A stretch of DNA of 64,000 nucleotides, taken from Dallia pectoralis. Taxonomy: Eukaryota; Chordata; Actinopteri; Esociformes; Umbridae. Shown here piece by piece: positions 36,605 to 48,239 of the stretch. The notes below the pieces were generated by a model. It saw only the letters and a list, made by a program, of their open reading frames with translations. It was not told the origin of the DNA and did not search any database. Each line of letters opens with the position of its first letter. Positions within the stretch are counted from its first letter, which is position 1. The stretch is taken from the NCBI GenBank assembly GCA_029465975.1, contig CM055728.1, forward strand, positions 6,532,261 through 6,596,260, read 5' to 3'. The position numbers and the translations under genes were made by a program.

Positions 36605-36966
36605 TGTCACATGTCGGTAAGCATTGTCGTACACAGGGTGTTAAGGGATAGCACTTCTGTGTGTTGTGTTAATTAGGAGCACAGCTGTTTTGGGTTAAGC
36701 TAAGAAATATGCATAGGTTTGTTAGTCAGTGGGCTATTTAAGGTCCCTGGTTAGGTTCACGGGAGCGTGTTATTAATATAATGTTAGGTGTCGTTGTAGG
36801 TGAGTGTTGTGTTATTTGTGTATTAGTGGAAGCTGTGTTGTATGTTGTCTTTTTGTACGTTTTTCCGTTCGTGCTAGGTGGTTGTTTTGTCTAAATAAAT
36901 GTCAAACCAAACGTGATTTATGCTCTGCCTGGCTTTCTACACTTCACTTCATTGGATTATTTGACA
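36605..36966 (+). mobile_element. 3' LTR of a retrotransposon, plus strand
   Basis: Begins TGTCACATGTCGG directly after a TTTTTGGGGGAGTAC purine tract and ends about TTATTTGACA. A GCTATTTAAGG promoter-like word is followed by AATAAATG, giving U3-R-U5 order. The element body to the left is nearly gone and no 5' LTR partner is in the window. Confidence 0.55.
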
Positions 36967-37286
36967 GTTACCTGTACACGATTGATGAAAACAGGGAAGT
37001 CTGAAGAAAATAAGGAACTACCCACGATCTCAAGTATACCAGCTTGTCTGTGAATTATAGTGGAGGTGTTATTATTATGTTCTATCACAAGTCAGATGTG
37101 CTTATGTACAACCAAATGCCTCTATTATTGGTTAGTGATTGAGCTGGAAATGTCCCTAAAAAGCCAACAAGTGAAAATGTCTAGACTGGCCAAGTCAGTC
37201 ACCCGTCAACCAACTGTATGCTTTTGGAGTTGTTGTTGACTGAACGCAAAAAGGTCCCAAAATAAACAGGAACTGAAGATAAGCTG

Positions 37287-38580
37287 GGGCCCGTTTCAGT
37301 AAGGAGGTTTAGTGACAACTCTGAGTTTGTTTACCCTGAGATGAGGAAACTCTGAGTTTTCTGTTTCAGAAAGGGAGGTAACGTAACCTCAGAGTCAGTT
37401 ACTATAGTAACTGAGTCTGAGAACCTAACCTGGTCGGGAGCAGGTTTTCTTCAATAAACCTTGAGTTTCTCTAAGTCTCCTCCCTCTGACACAGCGCTCT
37501 TTCATTTCATTTTTTATTAATTCAGTCTGTATCAGGGCTCAGGCGCATTTTAGCGCAGTGTTGTCATCTGCATTAATAAAATGGGTTTGTTTTATTTACT
37601 CAGTTAGGTGACGTTATAGGTTTAAAAAAAAAATCTTGAACATGACATGTCCTTTTGTTACACGATCCTGCAGATGAAGAAGCTATATTAGGCCTACTTC
37701 ACAGGGCGTTAAACACACGTCGGGAGATTATATTGAGGAAACCCGTAGATGTATTTTAATTTCCATATAATTACCTATCTGATATTGAGGAAACCCGACT
37801 ATGTATTTTAATTTTCAGATAACTTCCTATCTGAGCAGGATAGTTTTTCTTTACAGTCTATCGGATATGTACATAACCTTATCCATCATCATATCACTAA
37901 TGTAACCCATCGTCGACATCCTCTTACATCCGAGCAGATTATTTGTGTCGCATTACGTTTTTTGCAAACGTCAGTTTTAGGGCAGTATTAGTACAGCCAC
38001 TGTATGCAGAGCCGTTAGATATTAAATGTGTTTGTAGTGTTCCTTGGACACAAACCAGTGAGAGACATTAAAAGAAGAGGTCCACAGCATTGCAGGTGAA
38101 TAATGCCAAACCCTTTACCATGAATAGTTATTAATTATAGTTCGGTTAATGACATGGTGCTGCAAGATCAGACTGGTATAAATTATTTGAATTTATTTTA
38201 GGATTTCATAATGCGATTGGCTGCATTGATGGCACACAAATGTGTTTTTCACCCGCAGGATTGCACCTAAATGAAATAGATATATATCTTCAATACCATT
38301 CCACCAGTTTTTACCAGAAATAATACTGGTTATTAAATATGAGCATGGGTGTGTATTTCAGGCCTGTGTGTAATTTGTTCTAACAGTGTAAAAAAAAAAA
38401 ATCCCAACTGGGAATTAATAAAAAGTATAAATTAAAATGATTGTGTAAAGTATAAATTAAAATTATTGTGTAAATTAAAAAGCTGTTCTGAAACCGAAAA
38501 CTCTGAGTTTTCCATCTTAGGGTAAATCAACGCCGAGGTCAGGGTTAGAGTTTGTTAAACCTCCTTCTTGAAATGGACCC
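37287..38580 (+). mobile_element. PIF/Harbinger element, 1,294 bp, CTG target duplication
   Basis: Left end GGGCCCGTTTCAGTAAGGAG and right end CTTGAAATGGACCC are inverted. Both are flanked by the 3-bp direct repeat CTG (37,284-37,286 and 38,581-38,583). A decayed Harbinger transposase lies inside on the + strand. About 60 bp are tandemly duplicated near 37,720-37,845 (ATTGAGGAAACCCG twice). The element is a degraded former autonomous copy. Confidence 0.85.
37665..38290 (+). pseudogene. Harbinger transposase pseudogene
   Basis: Three separated blocks match the PIF/Harbinger DDE transposase order. A start-like block DPADEEAILGLLHRAL lies near 37,668. A 59-codon open block from 37,812 contains FSDNFLSEQDSFSLQSI and LTSEQIICVALRFLQT, then a stop at 37,989. 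At 38,201 comes GFHNAIGCIDGT, where the Asp (codon 38,228-38,230) is the first catalytic residue of the DDE triad. The later catalytic residues are not seen. In-frame stops, a duplicated segment and lost 3' half make it non-functional. Families of this type usually work with a separate Myb/SANT-like partner. Confidence 0.8.
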
Positions 38581-38854
38581 CTGAAGACATTGTTTTCACT
38601 CCGTGTGTAAGGATCGGCAATCTATCCCTCTCTATGCCAGAGGGAGTGAATGAAGGACATTTGGAGCACCTGAGTTTTCCCTACACCTGTTTTCTGTTGG
38701 CTCATTAGTGCTGTATATAGTTTTGTCCTTGTCTGTTCGCTGGTGTCGGGACATTGTTTGAGTACACGTAATGCGTGCAGGTATGTTTGTTTGTTTCCAG
38801 TTTAAAAGTACGGTGTGATCTGTTTTTTCCGATCCACGGGTTTATTTGTTCCTC

Positions 38855-40406
38855 GGGTCCGTTCTCCGTACGTCGCTTAATATATCCGAGATCAAATGAG
38901 ACATCCAAGATGACATCATCCGCCTACTCATCATCCGGCTAATTCGGTTCTCCGAACACACCTGCTGTTTACTATGACTATAGCTTGGCTGAGTCACCTG
39001 AGATAAATGTGCGTCCACGCGTTCGTTTAAAAGGCGACATGTATCCATAGTAGAAACCTTTATCAGCGACACTCCTATTGGCTACTCATCATGGCCAAAG
39101 ATCACGCCCACTTTTTCTCCACATCAGAACAACAGATATTGATGGAAGGTTATGCGAAACTTGAATGTTTAATTAAAACGCAAGGGAACACCGCCAAGTC
39201 TGCACAAGCCAGGAGAGGGCTGGCAAAAAGTAGCAGACAAATTAAATGCGTTATTGTTCACTATGTTATGGTTCTATCAATTGTTACGGTATTGTATTTT
39301 AATAATGTCATAATTTAATTTCATATTTTCTTAAAGTTTCTTAACGATTTCTGCCCACGTTAATTCATACAAACTCCAACACACACACATATATTTGGGA
39401 AATACTCATGGACCGACTAGAACATGGGAACAAGTACAAGAACATTCTACTAAATGGTAGTCTTTACTACTTGTATTGTTCACGGTCATCTAAGTCTCTT
39501 TAAAAACACAGGTAAATGCATGTGTTTGTCTGTTCATAACAGCAATCAAGAATCAGAAATCAGAATCATAAAAGTGTTTAATCGCCATGAATGTGTTAAC
39601 AGACAATGGCAGGAATTTTCATAAAACATATGAATAGAACAATATAAATTATACTAAGGGGTTGAGGGGGTATATGGATAAGTAATATACAAAATGATAT
39701 ACCAAAATACAGATAAGTAAATTAATTTACCAAACTGTAAAGTTATTTTTTGCTGCATTAAATTAAGTAGACCTATAATCCAGATGACTCGTACAGTAAT
39801 TTCAACTGTTAAACATTGAGTTATGATAAATTGCGTTGACTTTTGAAAGTCAAAACTGTGTAGGAATGTACAAATATGACGACACTTTTCCCCACGTTTT
39901 CCGCATCTCCAATAGTGTAAAGGAACGAGCCACTCGCAAGTAATATTATAATATGCAAACGGTTTGTGCCGTTATTAAAGCCTTGAGATGTATCGGTTTT
40001 CCCGTGACGGTGTCAATTACACAATTAATTTATATCGGTGTATCGGTTATAACTAATGTGAGTAGAGTTTTGCTCTGAGATAAAGGGTCTTGTCTATCTC
40101 GCAATACGGAATTATTATTATTATTTATTTATTAATTATTAAAGGGTCTTGTCTATCTCGCAATACAGAATTATTTCGAAAAAGCTCAGCGAATTGTTCT
40201 TGACTTCCCATGTCATGTTATAAAGCAGCCATCTAATCGTGTTTACATGAAATAAGCCTGCTCCGGAGCAGGTTCAAGCTTACGCACCTGTTGCTATGAC
40301 TACAAGTACAGGATGAGCTTCGGAGAACCAAACTAACCCGGATTATGCCAAATCGACAACAATCAAATCCGGCTAACTGAGTTAGCGACGTACGGAGAAC
40401 GGACCC
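38855..40406 (+). mobile_element. Second Harbinger-type element, 1,552 bp, nested in an LTR
   Basis: Left terminus GGGTCCGTTCTCCGTACGTC and right terminus GACGTACGGAGAACGGACCC are exact inverted repeats of 20 bp. Flanks are CTC (left) and CTG (right), fitting a 3-bp CTG duplication with one mutation. Inside is a Myb/SANT-like fragment. A ~30-bp segment (AAAGGGTCTTGTCTATCTCG) is duplicated at 40,083 and 40,141. No transposase is recognised, so mobility would have needed help from another copy. Confidence 0.85.
39091..39250 (+). pseudogene. Myb/SANT-like Harbinger accessory protein, frameshifted
   Basis: The reading frame starts MAKDHAHFFSTSEQQILMEG and continues YAKLECLIKTQGNTAKSAQA. This looks like the Myb/SANT-like DNA-binding domain that Harbinger elements encode beside their transposase. 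After codon 43 (about 39,220) the homologous frame jumps by +1 and reads WQKVADKLNA to 39,250, the expected end of this domain. One extra base therefore breaks the protein. In the original frame the ORF runs on to 39,318 with unrelated hydrophobic sequence. In active elements this protein helps the transposase bind its ends and enter the nucleus. Confidence 0.65.
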
Positions 40407-40498
40407 CTGGAGTTTATCGTCTATAAATAAAGACGTTATTAAATAGACATCTCTGCGGCTGTGTCCTACTTGTTACTTGCCAAAGCCCATTCGTGACA

Positions 40499-40837
40499 CT
40501 GTGTTTCCCAGTTTCACCATAATGAACGCATCCTGTCAATTGTCCTGTCATTAGTCACACCAGGACCCAATTACTAATCAGTATATAATAATGTTTGGCC
40601 CTCTGTTTCCTGTTTTGTGCTTCATTGTCAGGTTTTTATGTTGGTAAGAGTTTGTGTTACGTGCAGCTGTTTTGTTGTATGTTATTAAGTCTCTTCTTAA
40701 AGCACAATTTCAATTTTATTTCAATTCAGTTTAATTTTTACATCTTTGCCATTTGTTGTTTGTTTGGGTTGAATACAACTCCATGAATGTGAGTAATGCC
40801 AGCGCCTGCTTCCTCCAACATCACCCAGGTCGTGACA
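40499..40837 (+). mobile_element. Possible second LTR fragment
   Basis: The 3' portion GCCTGCTTCCTCCAACATCA then CCAGGTCGTGACA resembles the end of a fish LTR. A CAGTATATAATAA promoter-like word lies upstream, but the 5' end is unclear. It could alternatively be unrelated sequence. Confidence 0.25.
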
Positions 40838-40990
40838 ATGACTGCAGAGCAGATCTGGCAGCTCCACCAGTGAAGAGACCCAGTGTCATGTTCTTCAGAC
40901 AATAATTAAGCAGTCAATGTGAACGTGACCTGGTACTAATTGTTAATGCTTAGTTAATCTGTCCAAATACTTATACACTTCACTGTATTT
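40838..40990 (+). mobile_element. Tc1-like 3' fragment
   Basis: Matches the transposase C-terminal coding region (CACCAGTGAAGAGACCCAG) and the 3' non-coding text GTTAATCTGTCCAAATACTT, which also occurs at 53,440. It is heavily truncated. Confidence 0.5.
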
Positions 40991-42699
40991 CAGGTACTCC
41001 GGCCGTGTATTTTAGTCCTTTCAATACTTGCCATCTCCAATTGTATTTTCAAATACTTTAACATTTTCTACAATGTAATGTGAAGGTACAATATTTAAAT
41101 AGTATTCAAATTCAGGCGTGATTCGTAGATACGTGGTTTGACAATGTGATTACCCAAACAAGAACCTTTTCAGTTGTGATCCATATTAAGCAGTACTTGG
41201 GAAATTGTCTAAGAATATAATCTCTCTCCGAGAAATGTGTCGTGTGTGTTTTTTTTTGCTTGAGCAGCGTCTGAATGACTCATTAGTTGAGTCCGTAAAA
41301 CTGTTCATGTCATTTCAGCAGTGGTTCATTATTCCAGAGTCACTGCCTCACAGTCATCCAGAGGTACTCTGATTGGATACGAGTGAGCAGGCTGTTTAGA
41401 GGATAAGAAAAAAAAGATTTAGATGAGTTCTATTGATTTTGAACTTGTAGGCTACAGCAGGCATCTGGCAGGAAATCGATGTGGGTTCTGAGGGCCAGTT
41501 GAAGATGCGCCATGGTACACCAGAAATCACTGTGTATTACGTTTTCAGTTGATTCTGCTGTTTTTAGCGTGGCATATCCTCTTTGGTAACGAGATACCCC
41601 CCCCCTCCTGGTTTAGCTGTGCTGTCAGTAGATTCTCCGCTTATATAGAGAATGCTTTGTGTTGCACTTTGCGTTTTCTCCTGGTCTGTATGTTGGTGGG
41701 TCGGCGTGCCTGTGCACTGAGCATGGGACCTTAGCCAGAGAAGGAATGGGAAAATGTCTGGGCTACCTGAAGTAACTGTCTGATCCAACAGCTGGAACAC
41801 TGGTGGTAGTTGTTCCACCTCTCTGCCTATTAACTGCCTGGACTCCAGCCAGAGAGACACAGAGCTGACAGAATGAGGAAAAAGAAATAGAAAAAAAGGA
41901 GGGAAAATGAGAAAGACAGAAGAGAGAGAGAGAGCGATGGTAGAAATAGCGAGTCACGGTGGGAGAAGAGGCAGACGTCTCAGCAGCAGATTGAAAGACA
42001 TTTGAACAGGTGAAGGAAGCATTTGAAATGGAGACATCAAGAGATAGATAGAGATTTATGTTAAAGACAACTGTCCGGGGGCCAAACTGGCGCTGTACTA
42101 TTGCAGCCAGGGTTTGTTTCCTGGTTATAGTATTCCAACATTCCCCGGGGGTCCACAGAAAAAAATATCTCAGCTAGACATGTGGACAGGTGGCTGTCAA
42201 ACTGGTCTGCCTCGTCACATCGCACTTTAGCGCCTCCTTGTGGTAGTTTGAGTGCCCTGCCAGCACAATCACGGTTGTTAGGTGAGAAACGCGTTTACAT
42301 CCAACGTATGTGTGCTGACGCAAAGTTTCCGCTTCAGCGAGCAGCACGGAACAGCTCGGCGAGAACAGAGGACAAGCGGGGGCGGGAAGCGTGTTGTAAA
42401 CGTTACGGACAAACGGAGAATGACAACTGTTATGTTCAGCTGTTCTACACATATCATTAGGTGTCTAACAGGCTCGAGCTGGACTGACTGGCTGAACTGT
42501 GACACACTGGGAGATGCGGGTGATCATGTGCTAGGAACTGTGTCTGTGTGAACCTCAAGAGTTTAGCCAGTCAAAGGCTTCTATGTAGTGATAACAAATG
42601 AATGCTCACTGGGTTGCTGTGGTGTTTGTTTGTGTTTCCGTATTTCCTCATGAATCGCTCTGTTTTTCTTTGCTTTTTTGTGCACTGTAACGTCAGAGC
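40991..42699. other. Unique sequence
   Basis: A GA-rich patch lies at 41,870-41,937 and a C-run at 41,598. The segment 42,180-42,420 is CpG-richer with several overlapping short open frames, none recognisable. Confidence 0.4.
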
Positions 42700-42988
42700 A
42701 GTCTGTGGTTTGTGTGCGTCTGTCTGTGTTTGTGTGTGTCTGTCTGTGTGTGTTTGTGTGTGTCTGCCTGTGTTTGTGTGCGTCTGTATTTGTTTGTGTG
42801 CATCTGTTTGTGTGTGTCTGTCTGTGTGTGTTTGTTTGTGTGTGTCTGCCTGTGTTTGTGTGCGTCTGTATGTGTTTGTGTGCGGATGACTGTGTTTGTG
42901 CGCGTCTGCCTGTGTGTGTGTTTGTGTGCGTCGGTCTGTGTTTGTGTGTGTCTGTCTGTGTTTGTGTGTGTCTGCGTGTGTTTTTGTG
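42700..42988. repeat. TG/CTG-rich minisatellite
   Basis: Irregular repeats of GTCTGTCTGTGTTTGTGTGT with occasional GCGTCTG and CTGCCTG variants. Overlapping cysteine/valine-rich and histidine/threonine-rich frames are artefacts. Confidence 0.92.
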
Positions 42989-43784
42989 TTGCACATCATG
43001 ATAGTAGTATCAAGCAGGGTTGGTTAGGTGAACTGGGGGCTTATTTGAGATCATTAGGCAGCTGGCATACTTCTGAGGCTTAACTTTTATTTTCTCCCCT
43101 TTCTCTCCTCTCTCCTGTCTTTCACTCTCTTCTCCAGTGATTGTGATCGATGTGGAGCTGCAGCTTTAGACAGCTGGATGGTGTGTATGGGTACATCATT
43201 GTGAGGGGTGTGTCTTTGCTGGACTTTTGTGAGGGAGGAGTTTCCTAGAAAAACTAGCCATTGTTTTGATCCAGCTAGCGAACTGTGCGTGTTTGTGTGT
43301 CTGTGTGCGTATGTTCTGTCAGTTAAGAGACCATACAGTGTTTGCAGTCAAGACAAGTGGGTCTCATTCCCATAGCAACCATATCTTTCCCAAGAGGGAA
43401 ATTCATTAATTATGCCCCTTTTTTAACAGACCTTTATTTTCCGAGACAGGAATTCAAATGCATGCTCAATTTCCTCCCGGCTCCAGATATGCACCATCTC
43501 ACTGAATCAACCTCTCCTGCTGCAAGTTAGAAAACTAATAGGCCAATGTAATTCTGATGCCTGAGGAATATTAACACACACCCTTTACTCTGTTTATATG
43601 TGTGTGCATATGTGTGTGTGTGTTCCTGTATTATGTAGGGTTTGTGTGAAGCATATTAGTGAGTGTGCACCATTGTACGCTGAAGGTATGTTAGACAGTC
43701 ATATAGTTCTAAAAGCTGATGAGGCAATGTTTATGCAGGAAGAATCTTATGTAATTTCTCCATCATTACCATCAGCACTCAGCC
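42989..43784. other. Unique sequence
   Basis: Contains a small TG tract near 43,600. No exon or mobile element recognised. Confidence 0.45.
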
Positions 43785-43822
43785 AAAGATTACATGTAAT
43801 CACTATTTAACATGTTATGATG
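43785..43822. repeat. Isolated left copy of the 34-bp repeat unit
   Basis: TACATGTAATCACTATTTAA plus CATGTTATGATG, the same unit that forms the array at 45,095. It lies on the far side of the outer hAT element. Confidence 0.85.
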
Positions 43823-45094
43823 CAAATTATCGATTAATTCATTAATCATTAGTTGATTGACTTTATCGATCGATTAACGATTAACTGATAAGCGGCTTTT
43901 TTCCGGAGAATGTACATTTCTCACGGTATCAATAGTGTCTTTAACATAGGGCTGGACGATATGGCCAAATTTTAGATCACGATATATTTCCTAATTTCGG
44001 TCGATACGATATTATTCCGATATCGATATGAACATTAAAAAATGCCAGGAACACCCACAAAAGATGTCTGTACCTACAATCTTCTGAAAAATGAATTTGC
44101 CAAGTCTATGAAACCTCCTCCTATAAAACTACATACTATTTTAGAAATGAAACTGTACAAATAAATTAACGTTTTTATTTGAATTTAACCTTTATACTAA
44201 CAAGAAAAGTCAGACTCTCAGACTGATCTTATTATTTAACTTTAAACGTAACTTTTGGCGCTCTGCATGCATCTTGTAGAACATTGTAGCCGGAACTTCT
44301 TCTCTCCGTTTATGTCTATGACGAATCACGCAGGTACTGTGCTACGTCACAGCGGAGCCGGAATAGTTTAAAATAGTCAGAATATAAACACTTATTATAG
44401 GTGTATCATAGTGATTCAGGATAAAACAAAAACACGGTTTGGATATTGGATTCATGATGTACTGGCTCATTATATACATTTTGCTCATTTTTAACTAAAA
44501 AGGTACTGCAGCTTTAACATAACACGCTGCTAGTCGGCTCCACTCTCCGGCACATTTAGCATCACGCTGAAACCTGAGGTTTATCAGATCTCAGAAAGCT
44601 GAACCACTTCCATACCACTGAATTAGTCTTTCCTCTCTTCTCAAATGTCTGCTTTCTCCTCACTTGTGGAAGTTTGTTCAGTCATGTTTGAATTGCGGTC
44701 ATGGGCGCTCATTTTGTAGCTTAAACTTGACGCGTTGGAGATCAGCAAAAATATTGAAATATCGAAAATGTGTTGAAGAATCATATCACTGTTATTGAAA
44801 AACATTACCGCGATGTATATTGATATTGATTTATTGTCCATCCCTACTTTAACATAAAAAGCAAAATATTAATTTATTAATTTGAAATGCTCCCACACTC
44901 CACTCCGTTTTGACCGCTTCATGCTTGGTTTCTTTTTTGACGCCTCAAGTTAGTGTCGGGTCTCTCGCCGCCCACGAGAATCTTGTGTCACGTTCAATTA
45001 CGCCTACGTCCTGTGGAAAACGGTCTTTGATTGCAATGTTCAATTAACCGACAATTAATTTCGATCGATAGTCGATTAACCGTTTACATCCCTA
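43823..45094. mobile_element. Outer hAT element, left end truncated, contains a nested hAT
   Basis: The right end is GTCGATTAACCGTTTACATC plus CCTA (ending 45,094), with CGATTAATCG-like words. The left side begins inside the corresponding inverted sub-terminal region (TTATCGATTAATTC) and lacks a TAGGGATGTAAA terminus. It is interrupted by a complete 900-bp hAT at 43,947-44,846. No transposase motif recognised. Confidence 0.65.
43947..44846. mobile_element. Nested hAT element, 900 bp, exact 8-bp target duplication
   Basis: Termini TAGGGCTGGACGATATGGCC and TTATTGTCCATCCCTA are imperfect inverted repeats with GATATCGATAT-like words inside. The exact direct repeat CTTTAACA flanks both sides (43,939-43,946 and 44,847-44,854). 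This marks insertion into the older outer hAT. The interior has no recognisable transposase and is probably a deletion derivative. Confidence 0.9.
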
Positions 45095-45480
45095 ATGAGT
45101 ACATGTAATCACTATTTAACATGGTATGATAAGTACATGTAATCACTATTTAACATGTTATGATGAGTACATGTAATCACTATTTAACATGTTATGATGA
45201 GTACATGTAATCACTATTTAACATGTTATGATGAGTACATGTAATCACTCTTTACTTAACATGTTATGATGAGTACATGTACTCACTCTTTACTTAACAT
45301 GTTATGATGAGTACATGTAATCAGTCTTTACATGTTATGATGAGTACATGTACTCACTCTTTACTTAACATGTTATGATGAGTACATGTAATCACTATTT
45401 AACATGTTATGATGAGTACATGTAATCACTCTTAACATGTTATGATGAGTACATGTAATCACTCTTTACTTAACATGTTA
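45095..45480. repeat. 34-bp minisatellite, ~11 copies, abutting a hAT right end
   Basis: Units run GAGTACATGTAATCACTATT plus TAACATGTTATGAT. Some have a longer form with CTTTACTTAACATG. The array begins immediately after the last base of the outer hAT element, and a single unit lies on the element's other side. Confidence 0.94.
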
Positions 45481-46410
45481 CAAAGTGTGCATGTTATCAC
45501 TATACCTAGCATGTTACACAGATAAATCTGGTGTGAAAATGTTATGGTGTTTTATACAATGAAAAGTGTTAGTGCCAGATAATGTTAGGGCAGTGACATA
45601 GGGTATCTAAAATGAAAATCTATTAGTTTCTATGCAAATGAGAATGGAATGATTTGATTCACAATTGGAATTTCTTAGCTTTGCTGTAGGTTTTTGTCCA
45701 GCCCTCTTTGCATTTTTCCCAAGGTGCCTTTTGAGTTCATTTTTGAGTTATCAGTATCACTAATGACTGTGTTTGCTAGGAACAGAAACATGTTTTTTCA
45801 TTCATTGATTTTCAGGCATATAGTCTTTACAATATGAGGCTCAGCATGATAGAGGCCAGGAACATTATTCTGGAAACGCTATGGGCAGTTCATATTGGAA
45901 TTTAGCCAGTGTAGACATTTGAGTTCACTCAAATTCAGAATGGTGGCATATAGTGGCAATAGTGTCCATGTTGGCAGGACTAAGATAAATGAACGTTGTG
46001 AACCTCTACAGTGGAACAACCTTTTTGCATTCCAAATCTTAAGCGTCTAGTTTTTGTTATTATATATACTAGAATAGCGTTAGCTCTGTCAGTGTCGTAT
46101 GCATGCACAAACAGATATTACATCTCTCAATTCTAAAAATAAACCAGAAAAAGAGAATGCTGGGGAATATGATAATGATGGGTGTGGTTTAGAGTCGGCT
46201 TATTATTATCAACAAGACTAGGGTGTTTGTTTATGGCCTGATTGGTAATGTAATGCTTAAGCATGTGGCATGTTACTCTTAAATCAACACAAAATCATTG
46301 TGCCATGAATAAATCCACACTAATTATGACAAATTTATTTAAAATAAAAAATGTGTTGTCCTTCTCCTTCTCATATCTGCTGAAAAACTCTTGAGTGGCC
46401 ATTTCTGGGG
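45481..46410. other. Unique sequence
   Basis: AT-rich with no recognised feature. Confidence 0.5.
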
Positions 46411-47531
46411 CATTTCCCTGACCAAATCCCTTTATGTCTCCCATTTCCCTGACCAAATCCCTTTATGTCTCCCATTTCCCTGACCAAATCCCTTTATGTC
46501 TCCCATTTCCCTGACCAAATCCCTTTATGTCTCCCATTTCCCTGACCAAATCCCTTTATGTCTCCCATTTCCCTGACCAAATCCCTTTATGTCTCCCATT
46601 TCCCTGACCAAATCCCTTTATGTCTCCCATTTCCCTGACCAAATCCCTTCATGTCTCCCATTTCCCTGACCAAATCCCTTTGTCTCCCATTTCCCTGACC
46701 AAATCCCTTTATGTCTCCCATTTCCCTGACCAAATCCCTTCATGTCTCCCATTTCCCTGACCAAATCCCTTCTCCCATTTCCCTGACCATGTCTCCCATT
46801 TCCCTGACCAAATCCCTTTATGTCTCCCATTTCCCCATTTCCCTGACCAAATCCCTTTATGTCTCCCATTTCCCTGACCAAATCCCTTTATGTCTCCCAT
46901 TTCCCTGACCAAATCCCTTTATGTCTCCCATTTCCCTGACCAAATCCCTTTATGTCTCCCATTTCCCTGACCAAATCCCTTTATGTCTCCCATTTCCCTG
47001 ACCAAATCCCTTTATGTCTCCCATTTCCCTGACCAAATCCCTTTATGTCTCCCATTTCCCTGACCAAATCCCTTTATGTCTCCCATTTCCCTGACCAAAT
47101 CCCTTTATGTCTCCCATTTCCTGACCAAATCCCTTTATGTCTCCCATTTCTCTGACCAAATCCCTTTATGTCTCCCATTTCCCTGACCAAATCCCTTTAT
47201 GTCTCCCATTTCCCTGACCAAATCCCTTCATGTCTCCCATTTCCCTGACCAAATCCCTTTATGTCTCCCATTTCCCTGACCAAATCCCTTTATGTCTCCC
47301 ATTTCCCTGACCAAATCCCTTTATGTCTCCCATTTCCCTGACCAAATCCCTTTATGTCTCCCATTTCCCTGACCAAATCCCTTTATGTCTCCCATTTCCC
47401 TGACCAAATCCCTTTATGTCTCCCATTTCCCTGACCAAATCCCTTCATGTCTCCCATTTCCCTGACCAAATCCCTTCATGTCTCCCATTTTTCTGACCAA
47501 ATCCCTTTATGTCTCCCATTTCCCTGACCAA
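46411..47531. repeat. 31-bp minisatellite, ~36 copies
   Basis: Units are CATTTCCCTGACCAAATCCC plus TTTATGTCTCC, with a 31-bp period (46,411, 46,442 and so on). Variants TTCATG and shortened units cluster between 46,640 and 46,850. The array is very homogeneous elsewhere. Glycine-rich minus frames (REMGDIKGFGQGNG) are artefacts. Confidence 0.97.
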
Positions 47532-47752
47532 GTCATGGTGGTTCCTTTATGTCTCCCATTTCACAGTGATTGAGCCCACTGTGCTGCAGGAGACCTCCAA
47601 TGCTTCAGCAGTTATTCATAACCTTCTCCAGATTCATACCTCTACACAACTCTATCTCAGATCTGCAGAGAGTTCCTCGGATGTTCTGGATTGTTTATGA
47701 GTACTCGTTAACACTACACCTCATTAAGCTGGTGGAGAGAATGCAATGTGTT
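47532..47752. other. Unique spacer
   Basis: Unique sequence ending in AATGTGTT, the left target duplication of the next element. Confidence 0.4.
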
Positions 47753-47899
47753 CAAGGGCGCCGTAAAGGGGTGGACAATTCTAAGGGCCCAGGCTGATTT
47801 AGGGCCCAGAAGAGCAGAACCCCTTTTTCTTTTCTTAAAATGTAGGGGGTCCAGAAATTTTGGTTTCCATAGGGCACAGAATTTCTGGCGACACCCCTG
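47753..47899. mobile_element. Short hAT-like MITE, 147 bp
   Basis: Ends CAAGGGCGCCG and GGCGACACCCCTG are imperfect inverted repeats. Flanks AATGTGTT and AATGTGTG match at 7 of 8 positions, indicating an 8-bp target duplication. The internal sequence has no coding capacity. Confidence 0.75.
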
Positions 47900-48239
47900 A
47901 ATGTGTGCAAAGCTCGAGGCAAAGGGTGAACACTTGGAGTCATCTACAATATATACAGTATGTTAAACACTTTCTTGGTTACTGTACGATTCCAAACATT
48001 TGACTAATAATGTAGTTTCAAATAATGTTCTATCTCTGTTTAAATGTGTGATGTAGTAGCAGGTACAATTGCAGCACTCATGGAAAGTCTAAGACTTTTG
48101 CTGCAATTCTTCTTTTGGTTATGAGTGTGCGCAGGCATCAGTGTGAATTCGACGCAGCGCCATCTATGGGAATGCTGAGCTAAACTCATTTCAGGACAAT
48201 AGTAACATGGCATTAAAAAAAATAAAAAATTATAAAAAG

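Larger units (their letters stand above)
38606..40498 (+). mobile_element. Solo LTR interrupted by a Harbinger element
   Basis: Begins TGTAAGGATCGGC (38,606) and ends CCATTCGTGACA (40,498), with flanks CCGTG and CTGTG (4 of 5 match). When the inserted Harbinger element (38,855-40,406) is removed, the remainder is about 340 bp. It carries a GCTGTATATAG promoter-like word before the insertion and AATAAAG after it, the expected LTR order. The LTR was therefore in place before the DNA transposon landed. Confidence 0.6.

Noticed and set aside
42571..43083. 123-142-codon ORFs rich in C/V or H/T
   Set aside because: Frames through a TG/CTG repeat. No conserved domain.
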